Below, piece by piece: positions 52,428-61,145 of a stretch of 64,000 bases of DNA (the stretch's first letter is position 1; each line of letters starts with the position of its first letter). A program made the translations under genes and the position numbers. The notes beneath the pieces were generated by a model. That model saw only the letters and a list, made by a program, of their open reading frames with translations. It ran no database searches and was not told the DNA's origin. Source of the DNA: Flavimaribacter sp039888615 (GTDB taxonomy: Bacteria > Pseudomonadota > Alphaproteobacteria > Rhizobiales > Rhizobiaceae); assembly GCA_039888615.1 (NCBI GenBank), contig JBDQQS010000008.1; one strand, 5' to 3'.

Positions 52428-52462
52428 CGGCCGCTGGGGAGACCCGGCGGCCGTTGTTTTTC
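52428..52462 (+). terminator. Intrinsic terminator between arylsulfatase and catalase genes
   Basis: CGGCCGCTGGG and CCCGGCGGCCG form an 11-base stem with one T-G wobble and loop GAGA, followed by TTGTTTTTC. It ends the arylsulfatase transcript and may also serve the convergent catalase gene. Confidence 0.85.
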
Positions 52463-52471
52463 AGGGCAGGC

Positions 52472-54007
52472 TTACTCCGCCGCCTGTTTGCGACCGATGC
52501 TCTCGGCAGACGCCATGCCGGGGGCGGACGACTTGCCGCCGAGCTTGTCGCGCACGCCCTTTTCGATCCGGTCGCCGGTTTCCTTGTCGATATTGCGCCA
52601 GTAGTCGAAGGCGCGCTCAAGCACCTTTTCGCTGACGCCGTCGCAGAGATGGCCGACGACGTTGGAGACGAGCCGCTTGCGCGCGGCTTCGTCCATCACG
52701 TCGTTGATCAGCGCGCGGGGCTGGCTGAAATCGTCGTCGTCCTCGCGCAGCGTGTAGGCCTCGCGCACCATCTCGCCGTCGGCATGCCATAGGCCGGCTT
52801 CGCCCGTCATGTCGGGCTGGGCGGCCGGGCCGCCCCAGGAATTCGGCGCGTAGACCGGATCGGAGACGTTTTCCGTGCGCATCGCGCCGTCCTTGGAATA
52901 GCTGTAGACCGGGCAGCGCGGCTTGTTGACCGGGATCTGCTTGTAGTTGACGCCGAGGCGCGCGCGGTGGGCGTCGGCGTAGGAAAAGCCGCGGGCAAGC
53001 AGCATCTTGTCGGGCGACAGGCCGACGCCGGGAACCATGTTGTTCGGCTCGAAGGCGGCCTGCTCGATCTCCGTGTGGAAATCGGTCGGGTTGCGGGTGA
53101 GCGTCATCCGGCCGACCTCCATCAGCGGATAGTCGGCGTGCGGCCAGACCTTGGTGAGGTCGAACGGGTTGATGCGGTAGGTCTTGGCGTCCTCGAACGG
53201 CATGATCTGCCATTTCAGCGTCCAGCTCGGATAGTCGCCGTCGCGGATCGCGTTGAAGAGGTCGCGGCGGTGATAGTCGCCGTCGCTGCCGGCGAGCCTG
53301 TCGGCCTCGTCCTGGCTGAGATAGGCATTGCCGTCGCCCTGGTCGGTGTGGAAGTGGAACTTAACCCAGAACATCTCGCCGTCGGCGTTGACCAGTGAAT
53401 AGGTGTGGCTCGAATAGCCGTTCATCTCGCGCCAGGTCTTCGGAATGCCGCGGTCGCCCATGAGGTAGGTTACCTGGTGGGCGCTTTCCGGCGACAGCGT
53501 CCAGAAATCCCACTGCATGTCGTGGTCGCGCATGTCGTTGTCGGCGCGCCGCTTCTGGCTGCGGATGAACTGCTGGAACTTGATCGGGTCGCGGACGAAG
53601 AAGATCGGCGTGTTGTTGCCGACCATGTCGAAATTGCCGTCCTCGGTGTACATCTTCACCGAAAAGCCGCGCGGATCGCGCCAGGTGTCGGGGCTGCCGC
53701 GCTCGCCGGCGACGGTGGAAAAGCGGATCAGCACGTCCGTCTTCGCGCCCGGCTGGAAGACCTTCGCCCTGGTGTACTGGCTGACATCCTGCGTGACCTC
53801 GAAATGGCCGAAGGCGCCGCCGCCCTTGGCGTGGGGCTGGCGCTCGGGAATGCGCTCGCGGTTGAAGTTCGCCATCTGCTCGAGCAGGTAATGGTCGTTC
53901 AGCACGATCGGTCCGTCGCGGCCGACAGTCAGCGAATGCTCGTCGCTCTGCACGCGGATACCGGCGTCGGTGGTTGTCGGGGGGACGGTTGTCTTCTTTT
54001 TGCTCAT
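52472..54007 (-). CDS. katA: Monofunctional catalase
   Basis: From ATG 54007 the product is 511 residues, the size of small-subunit haem catalases. The distal His lies in RERIPERQPHAKGGGAFGHFEVT, the distal Asn in DMVGNNTPIFFVRDP, and the proximal haem-ligand Tyr in LARGFSYADAHRARLG. It converts hydrogen peroxide to water and oxygen in the cytoplasm. The ribosome-binding site is weak. In-frame sequence upstream to 54073 has no start support. The symbol is the usual one for this clade and is not proved by the sequence. Confidence 0.93.
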   Translation of the reverse strand: MSKKKTTVPPTTTDAGIRVQSDEHSLTVGRDGPIVLNDHYLLEQMANFNRERIPERQPHAKGGGAFGHFEVTQDVSQYTRAKVFQPGAKTDVLIRFSTVAGERGSPDTWRDPRGFSVKMYTEDGNFDMVGNNTPIFFVRDPIKFQQFIRSQKRRADNDMRDHDMQWDFWTLSPESAHQVTYLMGDRGIPKTWREMNGYSSHTYSLVNADGEMFWVKFHFHTDQGDGNAYLSQDEADRLAGSDGDYHRRDLFNAIRDGDYPSWTLKWQIMPFEDAKTYRINPFDLTKVWPHADYPLMEVGRMTLTRNPTDFHTEIEQAAFEPNNMVPGVGLSPDKMLLARGFSYADAHRARLGVNYKQIPVNKPRCPVYSYSKDGAMRTENVSDPVYAPNSWGGPAAQPDMTGEAGLWHADGEMVREAYTLREDDDDFSQPRALINDVMDEAARKRLVSNVVGHLCDGVSEKVLERAFDYWRNIDKETGDRIEKGVRDKLGGKSSAPGMASAESIGRKQAAE

Positions 54008-54365
54008 GATCGGTAACCTTTGCGTGTAGGAAATATCTGAGCGTGTAACTTCCGGGCGGGCGCAAGGTTCCATTGGCCGGCGATTTTGACGCAGGCGTCG
54101 CTGCTGGCGGCCTTCGGAGGTTCAACCCTCGTGCAAATGGATTTCATTATTCGCATGCGGAAATCATTCGAAGATTCCCGCAGCGCGTATCGTCTATTTC
54201 AAAATCAACTCAATATGGCCCAGCGCTGTCATCTTCGGGCGCGCGCGCCTTCGAACACCACTTCGCCGTGGCCCGTGACATGCACGCTTTGGAGAAGATG
54301 AGCTTCGTTTCCAACCCGTTGCATGCTTTTGATTCAGATACATGTCCCGGCGCCGGACGTCTTGC
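54008..54365. other. Intergenic region, no gene seen; carries one arm of a duplication
   Basis: About 358 bases between katA (start) and the SMP-30 gene (end). Open frames here have no ribosome-binding site. From about 54300 onward the sequence is duplicated near 60520 (see the SMP-30 remnant). The katA promoter should lie at 54010-54120. Confidence 0.5.
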
Positions 54366-55283
54366 TCAGTATCCTCCGAAGAGGGGAAGGCCGCGCGTCT
54401 CCGTCTGTGCGCTCAACACGGTTCCCGTCTCGGCCTCCGTGATGAACAGCTGATCGCGGTTTTTGCCCCCGAAGGCGACGTTCGTCGTGTGCAGCCCTGT
54501 TGGCGAGACGAAGCGGCGCGCCGGTTCTCCTCTCGGCGTCATGTGCCAGACCGTTCCCAGACCAATGTGACAAATGACGAGCCCGCCGTCGCGGTCGATT
54601 GCCAGACCATCCGGCCCCTGTCCGCCGGATAGCTGGATGAAGTTGCCCACCTTGGCGACGCTTCCGTCAGGCATCATGGGAACCCGCCAGATGCAATTGC
54701 CGCGCGTTGCGGCGACGTAAAGGGTCGCGCCGTCGGGCGACAGCACGAGACCGTTCGGGCTCGGCACGTTCGCGAGGATCATCTCCGGCGCGCCCGTCGG
54801 CCGGACCCGGAAGACGCGTCCGGTGGGATCGTGCAGGCCGGTCATTCCCTGATCGGTGAAGTAGAGGTCTCCATTGTCAGCGAATGTCAGGTCGTTGACG
54901 GCCTTGAGCCGCTCGAGATGGCGCCGCTGGAGAAACGGCGCAATGTTCCGCGTGCGCGGATCGAACACCATGATTCCGTTTCTGTAATCCGCGATGAAGA
55001 GACGGCCGTCCTGGTGGAAGGCGAGGCCGTTGGGTTCGCCGTCATAGGTTATCATTACCTCGAACCGGCCATCCGGCGATATCCGGAAAATCCGGCCATA
55101 GGCGATATCGACGCACCATAAATTGCCGTCGTGGTCGAAGGCCGGACCTTCGAGGAGCGAGTGGTCGGGCTGACCTCCAGGCTGGCCATCGCGCCATTCG
55201 GACGGCTCTCCGTGCATTCTGAGTTCGTCCGGCAGGCTTGCGAACACGGATGTTTCGGTGGTGGGCGGCGGAGCAAAAAACAC
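54366..55283 (-). CDS. SMP-30/gluconolactonase/LRE-family protein
   Basis: The 305-residue beta-propeller protein begins at GTG with GAGGTAA upstream. Metal ligands of the family are in place: Glu45 in LLEGPAFD, Asn in PSPNGLVLS and Asp in GPDGLAIDRDG. Enzymes of this family open sugar-acid lactones. It follows dctM by 20 bases as the last gene of the TRAP operon, so it probably acts on a lactone linked to the imported substrate. Its C-terminal 60 codons exist as a decayed second copy near 60.6 kb. Confidence 0.88.
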   Translation of the reverse strand: MFFAPPPTTETSVFASLPDELRMHGEPSEWRDGQPGGQPDHSLLEGPAFDHDGNLWCVDIAYGRIFRISPDGRFEVMITYDGEPNGLAFHQDGRLFIADYRNGIMVFDPRTRNIAPFLQRRHLERLKAVNDLTFADNGDLYFTDQGMTGLHDPTGRVFRVRPTGAPEMILANVPSPNGLVLSPDGATLYVAATRGNCIWRVPMMPDGSVAKVGNFIQLSGGQGPDGLAIDRDGGLVICHIGLGTVWHMTPRGEPARRFVSPTGLHTTNVAFGGKNRDQLFITEAETGTVLSAQTETRGLPLFGGY

Positions 55284-55303
55284 GACTTGTTACCTCATTT
55301 CGC

Positions 55304-56602
55304 TCAATGGGTCGCCCTCGGCAGCCACAGCGCGATATCCGGCTCGATGTAGAGCGCAAGGCAAAAGGCGACGATAATCAGCGCATAGGGCATCGACGAT
55401 TTGCCGATGACTCCAAGCGGCGCGTTGCTGATGGATTGCACGGCAAACAGATTGAGCCCCATCGGCGGCGTCAGCGCGCCCAGCTCGATCAGAAGCACCA
55501 GCACCACGCCCATCCAGATCGGGTCGTATCCCATCACCTGGAAGACGGGAAAAAGCACAGGCACCGTCAAGAGCATGATCGACAGCCCGTCAATGAACAT
55601 GCCGATGACCGCGTAAAGCGCGATCAACAGAAGGAAGAAGGCGAAGGGACCTATCCCTGCCTCGGCCATGGCCCCGGAGAATCCGCGGCTGATGCCCGAG
55701 TTGACGATGGCGAAACTGAGAAACTGGGCGTTGATGGTGATGAACATGACGACGCAACTCGTCACCACCGCGTTGCGCAGCGCGGCGACGAGAGCGGCGG
55801 CGGAAAGGTCGCGATAGGCCAGACCGAGCAACAGCGCCAACAGGCAGCCGAAGGCGGCCGCTTCCGTGGGCGTGACGACGCCCGCGTACATGCCTCCTAT
55901 GACGGCGACGATCAGGGCGGCGACCGGCAGGCTGTCGACGATCCCGGACCGCCGCTTTCGCTTCAGGTCTTCGGCGTCGGGCGGCGGCGCGAGATCCCGG
56001 TTCAGCAAAACGCGGATCGCGATATAGACCAGAAACAGGGTGGCGAGCACGAGACCCGGGACCACGCCCGCCATAAAGACCGACAGAACGGACGTCTGGG
56101 TGATCGAGGCGTAGACAATCATCGGGATGCTCGGCGGGATCAGGATGCCGAGGCACCCGCCGCCGGTCAGCGAACCGAGCGTCAGCGCGTCCTTGTAGCC
56201 GCGCCGCCGCATTTCAGGCACGGCGACCGTGCCCACTGTCAGGGCGGTGGCGACCGTTGAGCCGGACAGCGCGGAGAAGGCGGCGCAGCCGACGATATTG
56301 GTGTGGGCGAGCGCGCCGGGAATACCACGCAGCATCACTGCGATGCCGTTGTAGAAGCGCCGCGCCAGGCCGCTGCGCAGGATGATCTCACCCATCAGGA
56401 CGAAGAGCGGGATGGCGACGAGCGTAAAGCTGGTGGCCGTGTTCCAGATGATGTCGCCGAAGGTCGGCCACATGCGCGTGCCGGTCGCCATCGTCACGCC
56501 GACAATGCCGACGATCCCGATAGCCGATCCGATAAGGACGCCGCCGAACAGGCAGCAGACCATGAGAACGCCATAGACAAGAAGGGCGACTGACCAGTCC
56601 AT
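55304..56602 (-). CDS. dctM: TRAP transporter large permease subunit (DctM type)
   Basis: The 432-residue protein has about 12 membrane helices with the DctM signatures GSAIGIVGIVGVTMATGTRM, LSGSTVATALTVGTVAVPEMRRRGYKD, LIPPSIPMIVYASITQTS and LTPPMGLNLFAVQSISNAPL. AGGAAG lies 5 bases before the ATG. It is third in a DctP-DctQ-DctM-SMP-30 operon under divergent SorC control, so it imports an acidic sugar-related compound by inference. It is distinct in sequence from the DctM at 6.8 kb. Confidence 0.92.
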   Translation of the reverse strand: MDWSVALLVYGVLMVCCLFGGVLIGSAIGIVGIVGVTMATGTRMWPTFGDIIWNTATSFTLVAIPLFVLMGEIILRSGLARRFYNGIAVMLRGIPGALAHTNIVGCAAFSALSGSTVATALTVGTVAVPEMRRRGYKDALTLGSLTGGGCLGILIPPSIPMIVYASITQTSVLSVFMAGVVPGLVLATLFLVYIAIRVLLNRDLAPPPDAEDLKRKRRSGIVDSLPVAALIVAVIGGMYAGVVTPTEAAAFGCLLALLLGLAYRDLSAAALVAALRNAVVTSCVVMFITINAQFLSFAIVNSGISRGFSGAMAEAGIGPFAFFLLLIALYAVIGMFIDGLSIMLLTVPVLFPVFQVMGYDPIWMGVVLVLLIELGALTPPMGLNLFAVQSISNAPLGVIGKSSMPYALIIVAFCLALYIEPDIALWLPRATH

Positions 56603-56611
56603 TGAAACTTC

Positions 56612-57160
56612 CTATTGCCCGCGCCCGTAACTGCGACTGAGAAATTCCTCGGCGAAGGACAGGGCAAGGAGCGCGAAGCCGACCGGCATCACGATTTGTG
56701 GAATCCACAGGGGTGTGGTGGAAGCGAAAGCCGAACCGGAATTGAACAGCAGGCTGAGCGCCCAGGTCTGATAGCCCGCATAGGCGGAAAAAGCTGCTAG
56801 CGCGAGACTGGCGAGGCTGGCCGCGGCCAGGGAGAACCGGCGTCCGCGCCGCCCCATGACGCCGAGCCCGAAATCGATCCGCAGCAGGGCGCCGGAGCGG
56901 TGGGTGTAGACCAGGCCTGCAAGAATGACGAAGGCGAATCCGTAGCCTGAATATTCGTCGGCGATGAGCGTCGAAACGCCGAAAAAGTAACGGCTTACGA
57001 TTTCGACATTCATCAGGCAGAAGACAAGAACGAGCACGATGATGGCGGCGCCGAGCAGCGCTCCCGCAAGAAGATCCAGCGCCCGCCGCAGGCCGCGCAG
57101 CCATACAGGCAGCGCGGTCTCCGTCAACTCGGGCCCGGTCGGTTTGGCGGGTTCAGCCAC
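56612..57160 (-). CDS. dctQ: TRAP transporter small permease subunit (DctQ type)
   Basis: The 182-residue protein starts at GTG and has four transmembrane segments after a short cytosolic head (WLRGLRRALDLLAGALLGAAIIVLVLVFCLMNVEIVSRYFFG). The loop VILAGLVYTHRSGALLRIDFGL matches DctQ. It lies nine bases before dctM and 12 bases after dctP in the same operon. Confidence 0.88.
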   Translation of the reverse strand: MAEPAKPTGPELTETALPVWLRGLRRALDLLAGALLGAAIIVLVLVFCLMNVEIVSRYFFGVSTLIADEYSGYGFAFVILAGLVYTHRSGALLRIDFGLGVMGRRGRRFSLAAASLASLALAAFSAYAGYQTWALSLLFNSGSAFASTTPLWIPQIVMPVGFALLALSFAEEFLSRSYGRGQ

Positions 57161-57172
57161 GGTTCGTCCGTC

Positions 57173-58165
57173 CTACAGCGCGCAAGCGGCGCTGACCCGG
57201 TCCAGAAGCTTGCCGGCGATCTCGCCGTTGGCGTCGGCCCATGACTGCCATATCGCCCTGGTGCTTTCCTTGGCGGAAGCGAAATCGGCGTCGGCGGGCG
57301 TCAGCAGCGTCATGCCTTCGGCCGTAAGCTTGGTCTCGGCTTCGCCGGCCGCCGCGTCGATCGCCGCGCGGAACTTGTCCTGCCAGGCGTTGGCAGTCTC
57401 GGTCAGAGCAGTCTGAATTTCCGGCGACAGCGCCCCGAACGCCTTTTCGTTCACTGCGATGAGCTGGTCGGTCATGGTGAAGTTCAGCATATATCCGTAA
57501 TCCACCACCTCATAGAACTTCCAGTCATAGGCCGGGATCACAGCGGTGATCGCGCCATCGACGACGCCGCGCTGCAACGCCGGGATAACCTCGGCTGGCG
57601 TTATCGCAACGCCGGAAGCGCCCATGAGGTCGAGCATTTCCACCTGCATCTTGTTCCAGGTGCGCACCTTGCGGCCTTTCAGATCGCCGATCTGATCAAC
57701 CGAATCGCGCAGCCAGACCTGCTGCGGCGGCATCGTCCAGCCCGTCAGCGCCCGGACCTTGAACTTGTCCTGGAGGCGCTCGTTGAAGATCGGCAGCACT
57801 TCGTCGATGGCCGTGTAGAACTGGTCCGTCGAAGTGCAGATGAACGGCAGACCGAACACCGTCAGTTCGGGAACTTCGCCGGCGACCGGTCCGATGGCGA
57901 GATCGGCGATCTGGATCTGGTCAGTGGCGAGCGCGCGCAGGGTATCCGTGTTCTTGTAGGGAAGTTCGCCTGACGAAAAGACCTCGATGACGAGTTCGCC
58001 GTCCGTGGCTTTCGCGACATCGCTGGCGAATTCCCGGTAGAGTTCCGTCGGCTTGTCGTTGGCGCCGAACGGCGTGAACAGCGACCATTTGGTTTCGGCC
58101 AGAGCCTGGCCGGACAACGCGGAAAAGGCTGCGCCCGCGATCAGCGCGTATTTCCAGAAATTCAA
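57173..58165 (-). CDS. dctP: TRAP transporter periplasmic solute-binding protein (DctP type)
   Basis: The 330-residue protein starts at TTG, 8 bases after AGGGAGG; an overlapping ATG is out of frame. A signal peptide ends at SGQALA-ETKW. DctP features follow: KWSLFTPFGANDKPTELYREFASDVAKATDGELVIEVF, PYKNTDTLRALATDQIQIADL and the carboxylate-binding region LKGRKVRTWNKMQVEMLDLMGASGVAITPAEVIPALQRGVVDGAIT with its conserved Arg. It delivers an organic acid to DctQM. It is first in the operon, with a palindrome upstream. Confidence 0.92.
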   Translation of the reverse strand: MNFWKYALIAGAAFSALSGQALAETKWSLFTPFGANDKPTELYREFASDVAKATDGELVIEVFSSGELPYKNTDTLRALATDQIQIADLAIGPVAGEVPELTVFGLPFICTSTDQFYTAIDEVLPIFNERLQDKFKVRALTGWTMPPQQVWLRDSVDQIGDLKGRKVRTWNKMQVEMLDLMGASGVAITPAEVIPALQRGVVDGAITAVIPAYDWKFYEVVDYGYMLNFTMTDQLIAVNEKAFGALSPEIQTALTETANAWQDKFRAAIDAAAGEAETKLTAEGMTLLTPADADFASAKESTRAIWQSWADANGEIAGKLLDRVSAACAL

Positions 58166-58461
58166 TTCCCATTCCTCCCTTGTGAAGTCCTGGTGAGCCG
58201 CCGGTTGTTGCTGGCAACAACCCGGTCAACAGGCCTCAGCCTCCCATGTAAACCATCGAGACATGGCAAATTAATCGATCAATTGATCGATAATCGATAT
58301 ATTTATCTTTTTGTGCTATGGAGTCAATTCATCGTTTACCCGACCGTGGACCGCCGGCAAAAGACTTGCCGTTCCCGGTTACGGTGTTACAAAAAGCCCT
58401 CACGGAAACATTCCTGCCTCGGGCGATCGAAGGGCCGGCTGAAGGCCCGCAGGTATAGACA
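58166..58461. promoter_or_regulatory. Divergent regulatory region between dctP and sorC-type gene
   Basis: About 296 bases with no gene. The centre is AT-rich and holds the palindrome at 58274-58291. Both divergent promoters should be here. Confidence 0.5.
58274..58291. promoter_or_regulatory. Perfect 18-base palindrome, candidate SorC operator
   Basis: ATCGATCAATTGATCGAT is its own reverse complement, and another ATCGAT follows two bases later (58293-58298). It lies about 110 bases upstream of dctP and 170 bases upstream of the sorC-type gene. SorC-family tetramers bind such repeated sites. Confidence 0.6.
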
Positions 58462-59421
58462 ATGAAAAACGGCAACAGCGAAACGCAAACCGACAGGCGG
58501 CTGGATCTCGCCGCCCGGGCGGCTTGGATGTCCTATGCCCGGAATCGCACGCAGGACCAGATAGCGCAGGAACTACAAGTCTCGCGACAGGTCGTCCAGC
58601 GCCTGATGGCGCTCGCACACAAGGCGGGCCTGATCGAATTCCGGCTCAACTACGCATTGACCGAATGCATTGAGCTGGCGGAGCGGTTGAAGGAGCATTT
58701 CGGCCTGCAATACTGCGAGGTGTCGCCGAGCGAGTCGGGGTCGGTCGAAGACCTGGCGTCCGTCGGCGCTCTCGCCGCCCGCTATCTCGAGACCGTCCTG
58801 CAATCGCGCGAATCCATGACGATAGGCGTCGGCAACGGCAAGACGATGCGACAGGTCTCCGAGCATCTCGCACGCCTCGACAGACCCGATTGCCGCTGTG
58901 TTTCAATGATGGGCAATCTCACCCGAAGCGGCAAGGCCAGCAATTACGATGTAGTGACATGGATCGCCGATCTTCTGGGCGCAGACTGTTATCCGCGACC
59001 GATGCCGGTGATCACCGAAACCGAGCAGGAACGCGAGGTGCTTCAGGCGCAGCCGGGCTATGCCCGGCTCAGCGACATCGTCGCGCAGGCCGACCTGTTG
59101 ATCATGGGTATCGGCTACTGGGGAAGAGGCGGGTCGCTTGTCATGGACGGCTACATCACCGAGGACGAGGCGCGTGAAGCCGTGCGCGCCGGAGCCGTGG
59201 GCGAGTTCCTGGGTTTCGCTATCGACACGAAGGGGCGCGTGATCGACGCCGATTACCACGCGCGCCTGACGTCCTATCTGCCGAAACCGGATGAGAGCCG
59301 ACCGGTGGTCATCGTCGCCTCGGGAGAACTTCGCGTGCCTGCCGTCAAGGCGGCTTTCGCCGGACGCCTGGCCAACAGCCTGATCACCGACGAGAACACA
59401 GCGCGGCTTTTCCTGGCGTGA
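58462..59421 (+). CDS. SorC/DeoR-type sugar-binding transcriptional regulator
   Basis: The 319-residue protein has an N-terminal helix-turn-helix (RTQDQIAQELQVSRQVVQRLMALAHKAGLI) and a C-terminal phosphosugar-binding domain (ESMTIGVGNGKTMRQVSEHL; VSMMGNLTRSGKASNYDVVTWIADLLGADCYPRPMP; ADLLIMGIGYWGRGG). SorC regulators sense a phosphorylated sugar or polyol and control an adjacent uptake operon. Here the divergent TRAP operon is the clear target, with the palindrome at 58274-58291 as operator. Confidence 0.9.
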   Translation: MKNGNSETQTDRRLDLAARAAWMSYARNRTQDQIAQELQVSRQVVQRLMALAHKAGLIEFRLNYALTECIELAERLKEHFGLQYCEVSPSESGSVEDLASVGALAARYLETVLQSRESMTIGVGNGKTMRQVSEHLARLDRPDCRCVSMMGNLTRSGKASNYDVVTWIADLLGADCYPRPMPVITETEQEREVLQAQPGYARLSDIVAQADLLIMGIGYWGRGGSLVMDGYITEDEAREAVRAGAVGEFLGFAIDTKGRVIDADYHARLTSYLPKPDESRPVVIVASGELRVPAVKAAFAGRLANSLITDENTARLFLA

Positions 59422-59571
59422 CGTTCCGGGCCGGTCCTGGATGTCGATGTTCCAGACCGCGAACCATTGGTTGCGGATGCCCTCGCGCTGGCGACAGTCG
59501 GCGCGCGCCTTGGAACACGTCAACCGACCGCGCTGGTCAGCAAATCGGACGAAGCCGCCGTTCAGGGCTTG

Positions 59572-59967
59572 CTAAGGAATGTCGACTTCGAATTCATGCC
59601 CAGCCTCAGTGAGAGCGGCGACAGCGGCGTTCAAATCGCGATCGGCGACCAGAATATGCTCCCCGTCAAACGTGCAGAGAACGAATACGCCGATACCTTT
59701 GTCACTGAGAGGCGTTACCAGTGATTGCACAATCCCGGCGGTGTGAAAGTCAAACGGTCCCATGCTGCGCAGGCATGCCCACGGCGCATCTGTTTCTGTT
59801 CCTTCAGGAATGCGATCCATTTGGCAGACAACCGTCATTTCGTCATCCGCACGGATGAGCGCCGTGAAACCTGCCCCGCTCAACCAGTCAGGCATCGGTG
59901 CGTCCGATGCCAAACGGGAGACGCCGTAGCGGCCCGGCACGCGTTGCAAGCGGACGCCGGCGCTCAC
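59572..59967 (-). CDS. ACT-domain protein
   Basis: The 131-residue protein follows the small two-ACT architecture: FTALIRADDEMTVVCQMDRIPEG, WACLRSMGPFDFHTAGIVQSLVTPLSDKGIGVFVLCTFDGEHILVADRDLNAAVAALTEAGHEF. ACT domains bind amino acids and regulate enzymes; free-standing ones of this type have no fixed role. Its start overlaps the RidA-type gene by four bases (ATGA), so the two are translationally coupled. A role in detoxifying or sensing an imine or amino acid is inference. Confidence 0.78.
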   Translation of the reverse strand: MSAGVRLQRVPGRYGVSRLASDAPMPDWLSGAGFTALIRADDEMTVVCQMDRIPEGTETDAPWACLRSMGPFDFHTAGIVQSLVTPLSDKGIGVFVLCTFDGEHILVADRDLNAAVAALTEAGHEFEVDIP

Positions 59968-60386
59968 GCGTCAGTTCCGCCGATTGCGGCGACAGCCTCA
60001 ATCTCGATCAGGTATTCGGGACGCGCAAGCGCCGAAACGGTCAAAACAGTCACCGCGGGCGGTTGACGCTCTTTCCAGCGGCGCATTCGCACCTCCGCCA
60101 GCGCCACGGCGTCTTCGGAATTCGTGAGGAAATATGTAAGCTTCACCAGGTTTCCCATGCCCATGCCTGCATGCGAAAGCAGGGCCTCGATATTGTCGAG
60201 CGCCTGTTCGGCCTGCTCACGAAACGATGTCCGCAAGGCGCCGCAGGGCGCTACGCCGAATTGACCTGAGACGAACATCCATTTCGCTGCGCCCTCAACG
60301 GCGGTCGCATGGCTGTAGATCGTCGTGAAATTGTCTGGAACCGCCCAGACTGTATTCGGATTGATTGATTCAATAGACGCTGGCAT
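59964..60386 (-). CDS. RidA/YjgF-family protein lacking the catalytic arginine
   Basis: The 140-residue protein has the chorismate-mutase-like RidA fold: WMFVSGQFGVAPCGALRTSFREQAEQALDNIEALLSHAGMGMGNLVKLTYFL, and a C-terminal LIEIEAVAA. RidA proteins hydrolyse reactive enamine/imine intermediates and need an Arg in the PARS motif. Here the aligned position reads PAVT, with Val112, so it is unlikely to be a canonical deaminase. AAGGAGAA lies 6 bases before the ATG. It is the first gene of a pair with the ACT-domain gene and follows the TRAP/SMP-30 region. Confidence 0.8.
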   Translation of the reverse strand: MPASIESINPNTVWAVPDNFTTIYSHATAVEGAAKWMFVSGQFGVAPCGALRTSFREQAEQALDNIEALLSHAGMGMGNLVKLTYFLTNSEDAVALAEVRMRRWKERQPPAVTVLTVSALARPEYLIEIEAVAAIGGTDA

Positions 60387-61145
60387 GGCGTTCTCCTTCT
60401 ATGGTTTTAGAAGAAGGACATTCCCGCTTACTCTGCCAGCGGAAGCTTCATCTTCAGCGATGATGCCCGACGTTACCACACGAATTATCGTTTTCAAGGG
60501 TGGAAAGCAGACAGAAGCCAAGCTTCGTTGCCAGCCCGATGAATGCTTTCTGTTCAGCGACTCATCCAGGCGCCGGGCGTCTCGCTCGGTATCCTCCGAA
60601 GAGGGCAAGGCCGCGCGTGTCCGTCTGCGCTCAACACGGTTCCTGTCTCTGCCTTCGTGATGAACCGCTGATCGCGTTTCTCGCCCCCCGAAGACGTCGT
60701 TGATCGTGTGCAGCCCTGTCGGCGAGACGAAGCGGCGCGGCGGGTCTGCCCTTGGCGCTGCTTCTCGGTTCGGTTCGGAAACGCGGCGCCGACCGCTTCC
60801 GTGAGTGGCGGGCGAATGCCGATCACCGCCTTCGTCAGAGCCGCCGGGATATATCAACCAACCGCGCAGGTCAGCAAAGCGGACATTGCGACCAGTGCTT
60901 ATTGTTGCGGATGTTCTGATTGCGACCCGACAGTCGCAACTACTTTGCTTTGCATCTAATCCAGTTGTTCAAATCGTCGGTTCTGGCTATTTCCTGGGAG
61001 CCATTGTGCCCATGCCATGCCTCCAAAACAAACGTTAAAAATGCCACGTCACATCGCAATAACCCGGCGACGGGGTCGTTCTGGCCGCTGGGCCTTGGCA
61101 TAAATTGTCGATAACCGCCCTTTTGTGTTTCGACGGACACGTGCC
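60387..61145. other. Gene-free region containing decayed sequence
   Basis: About 760 bases with no intact gene. 60387-60500 should hold the promoter of the RidA-type gene. 60520-60770 is a decayed copy of the SMP-30 gene end. 60860-60940 repeats short sequences from 59.5 kb (see findings). The rest, 60940-61145, shows nothing recognisable. Confidence 0.5.
60520..60770 (-). pseudogene. Decayed second copy of the SMP-30 gene 3' end
   Basis: About 240 bases align with 54300-54545, which covers the last 60 codons of the SMP-30 gene and 60 bases beyond its stop. Shared blocks include AGCTTCGTT, GTATCCTCCGAAGAGG, CTCAACACGGTTCC and GTGTGCAGCCCTGT. Small insertions and deletions (for example two bases lost in the TCTGTGCGCTC stretch) break the frame, and no start is present. 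It is inactive and shows that this part of the chromosome was duplicated and then eroded. Confidence 0.75.

Noticed and set aside
54073..54453. 126-codon plus-strand frame between catalase and SMP-30 genes
   Set aside because: It runs antisense into the SMP-30 gene, has no motif, and its DNA is part of the duplicated segment.
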